The position numbers and the translations under genes were made by a program. 18,694 bases of DNA from Lachnospiraceae bacterium Zagget3 (GTDB lineage: Bacteria > Bacillota_A > Clostridia > Lachnospirales > Lachnospiraceae), in NCBI GenBank assembly GCA_001941025.1, contig MSHE01000012.1:1-18694 (forward strand). The letters are read 5' to 3'. How positions within the stretch are numbered: position 1 is the first letter of the stretch; the number at the start of each line of letters is the position of its first letter. The notes under the pieces are model-generated. The model searched no databases and was not told where the DNA came from. It saw only the letters and a program-made list of their open reading frames with translations. Below are positions 7,036 to 13,699 of the stretch, piece after piece.

Positions 7036-7746
7036 ATGGAAGAGAATGTCAAAGCGTTAAAGGAACTCATGGACAACAGCAGCAAGACCATCGCCGTCAC
7101 GGGATCCGGGATCTCGTATCTGTACGGGGTGGGGCGTCTCAAAAAGATGACAAACCGGATGAACATGATGCGGATCCTCTCGGCCGATTATGTCAAAAAA
7201 CATCCGGAGGAATACTATAAGGTGATGTGGGAGGCCTTTTTGGAGGCGACGTTTAAGCTCGGGCCAAGCCCCGTCCACCGGCAGCTCGCCGAGCTGGAAA
7301 AGCGGGGGATGCTGCAGGGCATCATCACGCAGAACCTGGACTGCCTGCATCAGCTGGCGGGGTCGACGAATGTCGTGGAGATCGCGGGAGGCTTCGATGA
7401 CAATATCTGTGTGGAGTGCGGTGCCCGCTACCACGACGTGAACGTGTGGAACGAGGGGCACGAGCCCCGCTGTGAAAAATGCGGCGGGCCGCTCATGCCG
7501 GCGAACTTCGGCCGTGGCGGGGACTCCCGTCCGCAGATGGACGCGGGCGGGGATCTGGTGTGTGACTGCCAGCTGGTCATCGTCATGGGGACCACCGGCT
7601 TTATGAGCGACCAGTATCTGGCCCGCCTGAACCCGCAGGCCGATCTGGTACAGATCAATCCGTCGTCCACCATGTTTGACGAGACGGCCCGGATCAACAT
7701 CCGGGAAGACGCGGAAAAAGTATTTAACGAGATTTTAAACGACTGA
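7036..7746 (+). CDS. Sir2-family protein lacking the catalytic histidine
   Basis: 236 aa with the sirtuin layout. The NAD-binding start is TGSGIS (residues 22-27, usual GAGIS), TQNLDCLH (98-105) matches the TQNID motif, four zinc cysteines are intact (C125, C128, C146, C149), and a GTT near 185-187 replaces the GTS motif. Two departures stand out. The ELHG motif that carries the catalytic histidine is EIAGG here, with A117 (codon gcg at 7384-7386) in place of His. The PDFRG loop after GSGIS is absent, with YLYGVGR instead. NAD or ADP-ribose binding is plausible, but ordinary deacylation is doubtful. SD AAGGAG lies 9 nt before the ATG. It is the last gene of the operon begun at 5155. Confidence 0.88.
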   Translation: MEENVKALKELMDNSSKTIAVTGSGISYLYGVGRLKKMTNRMNMMRILSADYVKKHPEEYYKVMWEAFLEATFKLGPSPVHRQLAELEKRGMLQGIITQNLDCLHQLAGSTNVVEIAGGFDDNICVECGARYHDVNVWNEGHEPRCEKCGGPLMPANFGRGGDSRPQMDAGGDLVCDCQLVIVMGTTGFMSDQYLARLNPQADLVQINPSSTMFDETARINIREDAEKVFNEILND

Positions 7747-7754
7747 AAAGACAT

Positions 7755-7783
7755 AAAAAGGAGGCGCCGAATCCGGCGCCTCC
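7755..7783 (-). terminator. Terminator of cysK, shared hairpin with the sirtuin operon
   Basis: ggaggcgccg (7760-7769) and cggcgcctcc (7774-7783) form a perfect 10-bp GC stem with a 4-nt loop. On the minus strand it is followed by TTTTT (7755-7759) and more T-rich sequence, making a textbook terminator for cysK. On the plus strand there is no U-run, but the stem may also limit sirtuin-operon readthrough. Confidence 0.85.
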
Positions 7784-7797
7784 GATCGTCAGTAAGA

Positions 7798-8721
7798 TTA
7801 GGACATCGAGAGGTAGCGGTCCCCGGAGTCCGGCAGCACGACCACGATGGTCTTGCCCTTGTTCTCCGGCCGCGCAGCGAGTGTGAGAGAGGCGCTTAAC
7901 GCAGCGCCGGACGAGATCCCCACCAGGATCCCTTCGGCGGCGGCAAGGGCCTCTTTTTGCGCGAAGGCGTCCTCGTCGCTGATGGGCAGCACCTCGTCGT
8001 AGATCGCTGTATTGAGCACTTCCGGCACAAAGCCGGCACCGATCCCCTGGATCTTGTGCGGACCCGGCTCGCCTCCGGAGAGCACCGGGCTCGCGGCCGG
8101 TTCCACGGCGACGACCCGGACATTCGGATTCTGTTCTTTTAAATATTCCCCGACTCCGGTGATCGTGCCGCCGGTGCCCACGCCGGCCACAAAGATGTCC
8201 ACGGTACCGTCCGTTTGGCACCAGATCTCGGGCCCGGTTGTGGCCTTGTGAATGGCCGGGTTGGCTGGATTGACAAACTGTCCCATGATGACGCTGCCGG
8301 GAATCTCCTCCGCCAGCTCCTCCGCTTTTTCGAGCGCGCCGTTCATGCCCTTCGCGCCTTCTGTCAGCACCAGATCCGCTCCGTAGGCGGCGAGCATCTG
8401 CCGCCGCTCCACGCTCATGGTCTCCGGCATGGTAAAGATCGCGTGATAGCCTCTGGCGGCGGCAACCGCCGCGAGGCCGACCCCCGTATTTCCGCTCGTC
8501 GGCTCGATGATCGTGGCGCCCGGCGCGAGGCGGCCGCTTTGTTCGGCATCCTCGATCATCGCCAAAGCGATGCGGTCCTTGACGGACCCGGCCGGATTAA
8601 AATACTCGAGCTTGGCCAGGAGCGTTACATCGCCTGCGCCCGCCTGTTTGGCGTAACGGTCAATCTTTACCAGAGGTGTATTGCCGATCAGGTCGATCAT
8701 ACTTTCTTTTATTTCAGACAT
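7798..8721 (-). CDS. cysK: Cysteine synthase A (O-acetylserine sulfhydrylase)
   Basis: A cytosolic PLP enzyme that makes L-cysteine from O-acetyl-L-serine and sulfide. 307 aa, normal for CysK. The PLP lysine is K48 in [14 protein letters not shown] (76-80) holds the substrate carboxylate, GTGGT (182-186) binds the PLP phosphate, and KIQGIGAGF (223-231), ISSGAA (269-274) and the C-terminal DSGDRYL complete the family pattern. SD AGGAGG lies 7 nt before the ATG. No serine acetyltransferase gene lies beside it. It is transcribed alone, divergent from the HTH-kinase module. CysM-type synthases differ at several of these motifs, so CysK is favoured. Confidence 0.95.
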   Translation of the reverse strand: MSEIKESMIDLIGNTPLVKIDRYAKQAGAGDVTLLAKLEYFNPAGSVKDRIALAMIEDAEQSGRLAPGATIIEPTSGNTGVGLAAVAAARGYHAIFTMPETMSVERRQMLAAYGADLVLTEGAKGMNGALEKAEELAEEIPGSVIMGQFVNPANPAIHKATTGPEIWCQTDGTVDIFVAGVGTGGTITGVGEYLKEQNPNVRVVAVEPAASPVLSGGEPGPHKIQGIGAGFVPEVLNTAIYDEVLPISDEDAFAQKEALAAAEGILVGISSGAALSASLTLAARPENKGKTIVVVLPDSGDRYLSMS

Positions 8722-8741
8722 TGCGTTTCCCTCCTGCGGAC

Positions 8742-8750
8742 ATTATATCA
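8742..8750 (-). promoter_or_regulatory. Extended -10 of the cysK promoter
   Basis: On the minus strand TGATATAAT is a perfect extended -10, with the hexamer at 8742-8747. The -35 region is poor. The start would fall near 8735, giving a leader of only about 14 nt that begins at the SD. Confidence 0.5.
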
Positions 8751-8787
8751 TATATCTGCCAAGGGAAAATCATTTTTGGAGTTTTCT

Positions 8788-8816
8788 TTGGGTTTACGCA
8801 TGTGCTATAGTATAGT
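8788..8816 (+). promoter_or_regulatory. Second plus-strand promoter-like sequence upstream of the HTH-kinase module
   Basis: TTGGGT (8788-8793), a 17-bp spacer and TATAGT (8811-8816); an overlapping extended -10 TGCTATAGT lies at 8803-8811. An SD-like AGAAAGGGG follows at 8821-8828 but no start codon follows it. It might read through into the module, or be a stranded older promoter. Confidence 0.35.
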
Positions 8817-8848
8817 GCAGAGAAAGGGGCAAAGGGACTGCTGAATAC

Positions 8849-8865
8849 ACCCTTAAAATAAGGGT
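8849..8865. promoter_or_regulatory. Operator O1 of the HTH-kinase module
   Basis: ACCCTTA-AAA-TAAGGGT is a perfect 7-bp dyad with a 3-bp centre. It lies just upstream of the -35, and its centre is 33 bp (about three helical turns) from the centre of the matching O2. It is probably bound by the HTH protein encoded downstream. Confidence 0.65.
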
Positions 8866-8874
8866 AAAACCATC

Positions 8875-8903
8875 TTGACATACCCTCATTTTGAGGGTAT
8901 ATT
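8875..8903 (+). promoter_or_regulatory. Promoter of the HTH-kinase module with embedded operator O2
   Basis: TTGACA (8875-8880), a 17-bp spacer and TATATT (8898-8903) form a near-consensus sigma-A promoter. The perfect palindrome TACCCTCA-TTT-TGAGGGTA (8881-8899) fills the spacer and overlaps the -10, so a bound repressor would block RNA polymerase. O2 has the same ACCCTyA/TrAGGGT arms as O1. This is the arrangement expected for autorepression of a toxin-antitoxin type operon. Confidence 0.85.
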
Positions 8904-8942
8904 AAAGGCGGACATGGGTTTTACCGGAAAGGGGCAGCAGCG

Positions 8943-9494
8943 ATGCAGGCAAACGGATATGTCCTGCCGAATGCGGTTTCGGCAGGAGAGATCAAAACAA
9001 TCAGACAGCGTCTCGGACTGACGCAGGCAGCCTTTGCCGATTTTTTTAACGTTTCGAAAAAGACAGTCGAGCGCTGGGAGAGCGGAAAAGAGAAAGTAAG
9101 CGGACCGATCGTGGCGCTTTTATGTATGCTGGAAGAATATCCGGAATTTGAGCAAAGCATGAGAATCCCGAAAAGGACATCGCCGCTTCGTCTTTGGTAT
9201 ATGTATGAGGACCACGTCTGCAGTATCCTGGATGTGGAGGAGTCTTTGCGAAAAGTGAAGGTGTATAATTTTACGGACAACCTTCTTTATCGCGCGTTCG
9301 GAAAAGACGAGCACCCTTCCTTTGAAAAATACGAAGCGTTTTTGGAGGACCGGTGTTTCCCGAAGAGCAGAGACAAGATGAAGCTGCAGCTGGAACACTT
9401 GGGCCTGCCGTTTTATGACCCGATCCTGATCATTGAAAAGACGCAGGGGCGTATGGCGGAAGATCGGTTTTGGATTCGGATTGAGAGGGCCTGA
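8943..9494 (+). CDS. Xre-family HTH protein with C-terminal extension; probable antitoxin/autorepressor of a HipA-like kinase
   Basis: 183 aa. Residues 14-62 are a Cro/C1-type helix-turn-helix (GEIKTIRQRLGLTQAAFADF, then NVSKKTVERWESGKEKVSG). The remainder is not a plain HipB. Residues 80-110 form a short beta-rich-looking segment (RLWYMYEDHVCSILDV...VKVYNFTDN). Residues 114-182 form a compact domain with LYRAFG, FLEDRCFP, MKLQLEHLGLPFYDP and EKTQGRMAEDRFWI, a set I associate with uncharacterised proteins of clostridia. The gene is 2 bp before the kinase gene, and two matching palindromes at its promoter support DNA-binding autoregulation. The C-terminal domain probably contacts or modulates the kinase (inferred). 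SD GAAAGGGG at 8927-8934. Confidence 0.82.
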   Translation: MQANGYVLPNAVSAGEIKTIRQRLGLTQAAFADFFNVSKKTVERWESGKEKVSGPIVALLCMLEEYPEFEQSMRIPKRTSPLRLWYMYEDHVCSILDVEESLRKVKVYNFTDNLLYRAFGKDEHPSFEKYEAFLEDRCFPKSRDKMKLQLEHLGLPFYDPILIIEKTQGRMAEDRFWIRIERA

Positions 9495-9496
9495 CG

Positions 9497-10309
9497 ATGG
9501 TGGAGCTGTATGAAAATGAGCAGGTGGGAATCGGTCGGGCGTCATCCAAAGGAAACCAGTTAAAGTGGAGAAGCGGAGACCGCTGGTATAAAGCGGATTA
9601 TACCGGGTACGAGGGCCTGTCCGAGTATATTGTGTCCGGATTGCTGCGCTTTTCGGATCTGCGGCAGGAAGAATATATTCCCTATCGGACAGAAGAGATC
9701 CGCTATCGCGAAACGACCTATCTGGGCTGCGCCAGTGAGAATTTTTTGCCGGAGGGCTGGCAGATGTTTACGCTGGAACGGCTGTTTGGAAATTGTTACG
9801 GGGAAAGTTTAAATGAGCAGATCTATCGTATTTCCGACGTGAAAGAGCGGATCCGGTTTTTGGTTGAACAGACCGAGCGCATGACCGGGTTGCGTGACTT
9901 TGGCGCGTATCTGAGCAAGATGTTTGCGCTGGACGCGCTTTCCCTCAACGAAGACCGGCATACGCACAATGTGGCGGTGCTCATGGACAGCGAACAGAAC
10001 TTTCATTATTGTCCGTTTTTTGATCACGGCGCGGCGCTGTTGGCGGACACCACAATGGACTATCCGCTAAAAGCGGATCCCTATGACTGCATCCGGTTGG
10101 CAAAGGCCAAAACGGTCTGCCCGGATTTTAACGAGCAGTTGGACGCCGCGGAGGAGTTGTATGGACAGCAGGTCCGATTTTCGTTTGATCGAAAGGATAT
10201 TGTTGCGCTGCTGGAGCGGGAGCCTTATTATTCACAGGGAATAAAAGGCAGAGTGGAGCAGATTTTGGCAGAACAAAAAAGGAAGTATCCCTATCTGTTT
10301 CAGGATTAA
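9497..10309 (+). CDS. Minimal HipA-like Ser/Thr kinase (probable toxin)
   Basis: 270 aa, against about 440 for E. coli HipA. Kinase core features are RASSKGNQLKW (residues 14-24), a possible Ser-containing ATP loop; RWYKADY with candidate ATP lysine K32; YEGLSEYIVSGLL (38-50), like the HipA alphaC region; the catalytic loop NEDRHTHN (151-158) with D153 and N158; and FDHGAA with metal-binding D176. The D-to-N (5) and N-to-D (18) spacings equal those of HipA D309, N314 and D332. The N-terminal subdomain of HipA appears to be missing. HipA phosphorylates glutamyl-tRNA synthetase and halts translation; the target here is unknown. It follows the HTH gene by 2 bp. Codon use is more AT-rich than in the neighbours (many TTG Leu), suggesting acquisition. 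Confidence 0.8.
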   Translation: MVELYENEQVGIGRASSKGNQLKWRSGDRWYKADYTGYEGLSEYIVSGLLRFSDLRQEEYIPYRTEEIRYRETTYLGCASENFLPEGWQMFTLERLFGNCYGESLNEQIYRISDVKERIRFLVEQTERMTGLRDFGAYLSKMFALDALSLNEDRHTHNVAVLMDSEQNFHYCPFFDHGAALLADTTMDYPLKADPYDCIRLAKAKTVCPDFNEQLDAAEELYGQQVRFSFDRKDIVALLEREPYYSQGIKGRVEQILAEQKRKYPYLFQD

Positions 10310-10346
10310 CCCGGAGGGTCGGACAGAAAGGAGCAGCATCACTGCG

Positions 10347-11063
10347 ATGAGTAACGATTCAAACTGGCAGTTTTTAAACGGAAGCATCTTCAAAAGTGAG
10401 AAGCGGGCCACCTTTACGGTGGATGGGAACTGTCTGATCGTCGAGGACCGAAAGTACCGGTTTTTACCGGACAGCAACGAGCGGATCCTGCGGCTGGCCG
10501 GCAGCGGGGTCTTTTATTCCGTGGTCCCGCTCGATCCTTCCAAGCACCGTCTGCTCTGCTATGAGTACTGCGATGAGGCGTTAAAGCTGCGTCCGAAAAA
10601 CTTTTATCACGCGGCGCTGGTCCTCGGCTGCGGCGGCGGGGCGATCCCCCGCTGGCTTTTAGAAGAGTATCCCGATATCACGGTGGACGTGGTCGACCGC
10701 AGCCAGAAGATGATCGACGTCTGCAGACAATATTTCCTTTACCAATGGGACGAATGCGAACGGCTGCGCTATCATTGCATCGACGCGCTCGAGTACGAAC
10801 AGCCGGAAGGCTCCTGCCAGTTTCTCTTCTGCGATCTGTTCGGCGGGACGGAACTGGCGCCGTTTGTGTACACGCCGGAATTTGCCGCGCGGCTGCACGG
10901 GATGCTCAGCAAAAACGGGATCCTGGTCGTCAACTGTGGATGGGGGCATTTAGAAGAGATCAAGGCGATCTACGGAGCCGAGTTTGCGCACTTCCAGGTC
11001 ATCCACCGAAAGGCCTGGCAGACCGAGGTGGTGCGGGCGAGTGACGGACCGCTCGCCGACTAA
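10347..11063 (+). CDS. Spermidine synthase-like class I SAM-dependent methyltransferase-fold protein
   Basis: 238 aa. The Rossmann SAM/dcSAM-binding motif ALVLGCGGGAIPRWL (residues 90-104) is followed by acidic D117 in VDVVDRSQKM, then CIDALEY (144-150) and FCDLFGG (161-167), the order seen in spermidine synthase-like proteins. The aspartates and tyrosines of true polyamine synthases cannot be confirmed by eye, so it may be a methyltransferase-fold protein of unknown substrate. It starts 37 bp after the kinase gene with an AAAGGAG SD a little far (about 14 nt) from the ATG. It converges with the MATE gene (15 bp between the stops). It may be transcribed from the kinase module promoter. Confidence 0.78.
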   Translation: MSNDSNWQFLNGSIFKSEKRATFTVDGNCLIVEDRKYRFLPDSNERILRLAGSGVFYSVVPLDPSKHRLLCYEYCDEALKLRPKNFYHAALVLGCGGGAIPRWLLEEYPDITVDVVDRSQKMIDVCRQYFLYQWDECERLRYHCIDALEYEQPEGSCQFLFCDLFGGTELAPFVYTPEFAARLHGMLSKNGILVVNCGWGHLEEIKAIYGAEFAHFQVIHRKAWQTEVVRASDGPLAD

Positions 11064-11068
11064 CCGAA

Positions 11069-11084
11069 AGGGGATTTTTCACGC
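11069..11084 (+). repeat. 16-bp direct repeat, copy 1, at the 3' end of the MATE gene
   Basis: Aggggatttttcacgc recurs exactly at 12570-12585, so the two copies bracket the MATE gene. The bases beyond differ at both ends. Copy 1 contains the MATE stop codon. Confidence 0.6.
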
Positions 11085-12467
11085 GTCCGGTGCTGTCTCC
11101 GACGGGAAGATCCTTTTCCAGTTTCTTCTTAAGAGAATAATCGCGATCACAAACGAGACGCAGTCCGCGACCGGGCCGGCCCACAGGGTTCCGTTCAGTC
11201 CGATTATGGCGGAGAGCACGACCATCCCCACCGGGACGAGTACGATCTGCTTGATAAAGGTGTTGGCGGAAGCCAGTCCGGGCTTGCCGACCGACTGGAA
11301 AAAGATGCTGGCGCACAGCTGCACGCCGTTGAACGCGCAGAACATCAGATAGATCCGCAGGCACATCACGGAAAATTCATTGTACACATCCGACTCCGAA
11401 CCAAACAGAGAGATCAGCGACATCGGCGCCAGCTGGAAGAGCAGTGTCGCGACGACCATACAGATCGTACTGGCGATCAGGGCGATCCAAAACGCCCGCT
11501 TCGTGCGGTCGTATTTTTTTGCGCCGTAATTGTATCCCATGATGGGCAGGGTGCCCGTGCAGATCCCCTGTACGATGTTGATCGCGACCTGATAGAGCTT
11601 CATCGTGACGCCCATGGCGGCGACGGGGATGTCCGATCCGAACCGGGTCAGTTTTCCGTAGAGCGCGAGCATGTTGTTGGAGACGATGACGATCAGGGCG
11701 ATGGACAGCTGCAGGATACAGCTGGAGACCCCGAGCCCGGCCATCCGCCGGAGGATATCGGATTGTAAGGCAAAATATTTTCTCTTAATGAAGACGTGCT
11801 GAAAGCGCGGGAAATACGACAGGGCGATGAGCGCACTTATGAGCTCCCCGAGGACGGTGGCGATCGCGGCGCCCCGCACGCCCCATCCGAGCCCCAGGAC
11901 AAACCAGGCGTCCAGCGCGACATTGCTCACGCACCCGGCGATCAGGCTGATCATCGAGTAGACCGGGCTGCCGTCGGCACGGATGTTCGTTGTGAGCGGC
12001 ACGAGCATGCCGACAAACGGGAAGCCGATCGCGACGATCCGGCCGTATTCGATCGCGTAGGGGAGGACGGTTTCCGTCGCGCCGAACAGGCGGCACACTG
12101 GCGTAAGGAAAATCAGCGAGACCGCCATCAGCGCCAGCCCCATGATCAGGGATACGAGGAACGCGTTGCAGACGCCGTAGGAGGCGCGCTCCGGTTTTTT
12201 CTCGCCCAGCATCAGGCTCGTGTGGGCGGCGCAGCCGTCGCCCCAGAGGTTGGCGATGGCCAGCATGATCACGGTAAGGGGAAAGATGATATTGGTCGCG
12301 GCGTTTCCGAGATAGCCGACGCCCTGCCCGATGAAGATCTGATCCACCATGTTGTAAAGCGCGTTCACCACAAGGGCGAGGGTGGAGGGCAGCGCAAATC
12401 GAAACACCAGTCTGCCGATGGGCTGCGTACCCAGCGGGTTTTCGGTGAGGGTTTCCGGTTCCTGCAT
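11079..12467 (-). CDS. MATE family efflux transporter
   Basis: A multidrug and toxin extrusion transporter with about 12 membrane helices, expelling cationic compounds in exchange for Na+ or H+ (family knowledge). It opens with ENPLGTQPIGRLVFRFALPS and NMVDQIFIGQGVG, typical of the clostridial MATE branch. Repeated glycine/proline-bearing helices continue to the end, giving 462 aa from this start. The frame can be extended to a TTG at 12536 with GGAGG upstream (485 aa). I chose the ATG at 12467 because an AGGAG SD precedes it and a promoter (TTGACT-18-TATCAT) occupies 12507-12536, which would make the longer start untranscribed from that promoter. Substrate unknown. Confidence 0.92.
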   Translation of the reverse strand: MQEPETLTENPLGTQPIGRLVFRFALPSTLALVVNALYNMVDQIFIGQGVGYLGNAATNIIFPLTVIMLAIANLWGDGCAAHTSLMLGEKKPERASYGVCNAFLVSLIMGLALMAVSLIFLTPVCRLFGATETVLPYAIEYGRIVAIGFPFVGMLVPLTTNIRADGSPVYSMISLIAGCVSNVALDAWFVLGLGWGVRGAAIATVLGELISALIALSYFPRFQHVFIKRKYFALQSDILRRMAGLGVSSCILQLSIALIVIVSNNMLALYGKLTRFGSDIPVAAMGVTMKLYQVAINIVQGICTGTLPIMGYNYGAKKYDRTKRAFWIALIASTICMVVATLLFQLAPMSLISLFGSESDVYNEFSVMCLRIYLMFCAFNGVQLCASIFFQSVGKPGLASANTFIKQIVLVPVGMVVLSAIIGLNGTLWAGPVADCVSFVIAIILLRRNWKRIFPSETAPDA

Positions 12468-12506
12468 GAGTGTTTTTTGCTCCTGTATTAGTTTGCTTCC
12501 GTAAAG

Positions 12507-12536
12507 ATGATAGCTCTGTTGTGTTAGAGAAGTCAA
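12507..12536 (-). promoter_or_regulatory. Promoter of the MATE gene
   Basis: On the minus strand TTGACT (12531-12536), an 18-bp spacer and TATCAT (12507-12512). The start near 12500 gives a leader of about 33 nt before the ATG at 12467. Confidence 0.5.
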
Positions 12537-12569
12537 GAGCGGGTTTTCCTCCGTCGACTGATGTGGTGG

Positions 12570-12585
12570 AGGGGATTTTTCACGC
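12570..12585 (+). repeat. 16-bp direct repeat, copy 2, upstream of the MATE gene
   Basis: Identical to 11069-11084 and in the same orientation, 1501 bp away. It lies between the MATE promoter and the Pho-box-like element of pstS. Confidence 0.6.
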
Positions 12586-12600
12586 CCTTTTTACTGAAAT

Positions 12601-12646
12601 CTTACATACGGTTGGTTTCGGATTTTACGTTTTCCTGTTTTAATCA
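12601..12646 (+). promoter_or_regulatory. Pho-box-like element and promoter of pstS
   Basis: Heptamers CTTACAT (12601), TTGGTTT (12612), TTTTACG (12623) and CCTGTTT (12634) recur every 11 bp with 4-bp spacers, the layout of PhoB/PhoP boxes. TTTAAT at 12639-12644 could be the -10, about 10 bp after the third repeat. The whole 46 bp is repeated upstream of pstC (14223-14268) with 38 of 46 positions identical. Activation under phosphate starvation is the likely role. Confidence 0.7.
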
Positions 12647-12691
12647 GGGTGTTCCAAAAAAAACAAAGATGAAAAGAAAGGGAAAACGTTT

Positions 12692-13609
12692 ATGAAAAAG
12701 AGAATGAAACTGATCGGTTTGATCCTGGCCGTGGCGGTGCTTGGCGGCTGCCTGGCGGCCTGCGGAAACAGCAAGTCGGGCGAGACTGGCAGCACGTCCT
12801 CCTCCGGGTCGGGCAGCAGCACAGCGAGCAGCGGCACAACGAGCAGCAGCACGAGCAGCGGCTCCTCCGATCTCTCCGGCACCGTCGCGACCGGCGGCTC
12901 CACCTCCATGGAGTCCGTCATCGGCTACTTAAAAGAACAGTTTACGACGGACAACAGCGGCGTGACCATCTCCTACGCGGGCATTGGCTCCGGCGGCGGC
13001 ATCGAAGGGGCCTCCAACGGCACCTACGACATCGGTCTCTCCTCCCGTGACTTGACAGACGAGGAGGCGGAGAGCGGCCTGAAGGCCGAGACGCTTGCCT
13101 TAGACGGCATCACGGTGATCGTAAGCGCCGACAACGGCGTGGACGACCTCTCCATGGAGCAGATCGCGGGCATCTACAGCGGCGAGATCACCAACTGGAA
13201 TGAAGTCGGCGGCGACGACCTGGAGATCGCCCTGATCGGCCGGGAAGAGAGCTCCGGCACGCGGGACGGCTTTGAGTCCATCACCGGCACGGACGGCAGT
13301 TACCTCGATCAGGAGCTGACCTCGACCGGCGCCGTGATCACGGCCGTCGGCAGCAGCCCGAACGCGATCGGCTACGCCTCCCTCTCCGCGGTGGAAGGGC
13401 AGAGCGACATCAAGGCCGTCACGGTGGACGGCGTGGAATGTTCCGAGGAGACCATCCTGGACGGCAGCTACACGATCCAGCGTCCGTTTGTCCTCGTGAC
13501 GTCGGAGGACGCGACGCTTGGCGAAGCGGCGCAGGCGTTCTACGACTTCTGCCTCTCGGACGAGGCGACGGAGCTGATCCGGGGTGCCGGCGCGGTGCCG
13601 ATCCGCTGA
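12692..13609 (+). CDS. pstS: Phosphate ABC transporter substrate-binding lipoprotein PstS
   Basis: 305 aa. A lipoprotein signal peptide (KKRMK, hydrophobic 7-18) ends in the lipobox LAAC with acylated C24. A Ser/Gly/Thr linker (about 27-60) tethers the binding domain. Phosphate-binding motifs are GSTSMESVI (near 69-77), GSGGGIEGA near 99-107, LSSRDLTDEE and the REESSGTRDGFE loop. It captures phosphate outside the membrane and passes it to PstCA. At about 280 aa after the signal it is full length. An AAAGGG SD precedes the ATG, and a Pho-box-like promoter lies directly upstream. It is separated from pstC by an unrelated small gene and a terminator. Confidence 0.96.
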   Translation: MKKRMKLIGLILAVAVLGGCLAACGNSKSGETGSTSSSGSGSSTASSGTTSSSTSSGSSDLSGTVATGGSTSMESVIGYLKEQFTTDNSGVTISYAGIGSGGGIEGASNGTYDIGLSSRDLTDEEAESGLKAETLALDGITVIVSADNGVDDLSMEQIAGIYSGEITNWNEVGGDDLEIALIGREESSGTRDGFESITGTDGSYLDQELTSTGAVITAVGSSPNAIGYASLSAVEGQSDIKAVTVDGVECSEETILDGSYTIQRPFVLVTSEDATLGEAAQAFYDFCLSDEATELIRGAGAVPIR

Positions 13610-13652
13610 CGGACCCATTGAGTTCCCCTGAAAAATTAAAAAAGGTATGGAA

Positions 13653-13696
13653 AAACCCCTCCTTTTCGTATAAGATGATACGGAGAGGAGGGGTTT
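13653..13696 (+). promoter_or_regulatory. 19-bp hairpin carrying promoter and SD of the small gene inside the pst locus
   Basis: Positions 13653-13671 pair with 13678-13696 over 19 continuous base pairs (two G-U), leaving a 6-nt loop. The right arm contains the SD (GGAGGGG, 13687-13693) for the ATG at 13700. The apex contains TATAAG (13669-13674), a possible -10 with a weak -35. A transcript from that -10 would lack the left arm and have a free SD. A transcript reading in from pstS would fold and hide it. No U-run follows, so it is not a standard terminator. Confidence 0.6.
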
Positions 13697-13699
13697 CCC

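Noticed and set aside
8700..8942. T-box or cysteine-type riboswitch before cysK
   Set aside because: The predicted cysK leader is only about 14 nt and shows no T-box or other aptamer features.
11796..12491. 231-codon plus-strand open frame opposite the MATE gene
   Set aside because: Composition is that of an antisense frame (charged, no motif) and the MATE protein on the other strand is unmistakable.
12468..12536. TTG start for the MATE gene
   Set aside because: GGAGG precedes it, but this stretch holds a -35/-10 pair and the ATG at 12467 has its own SD and the usual MATE N-terminus. It is not fully excluded.
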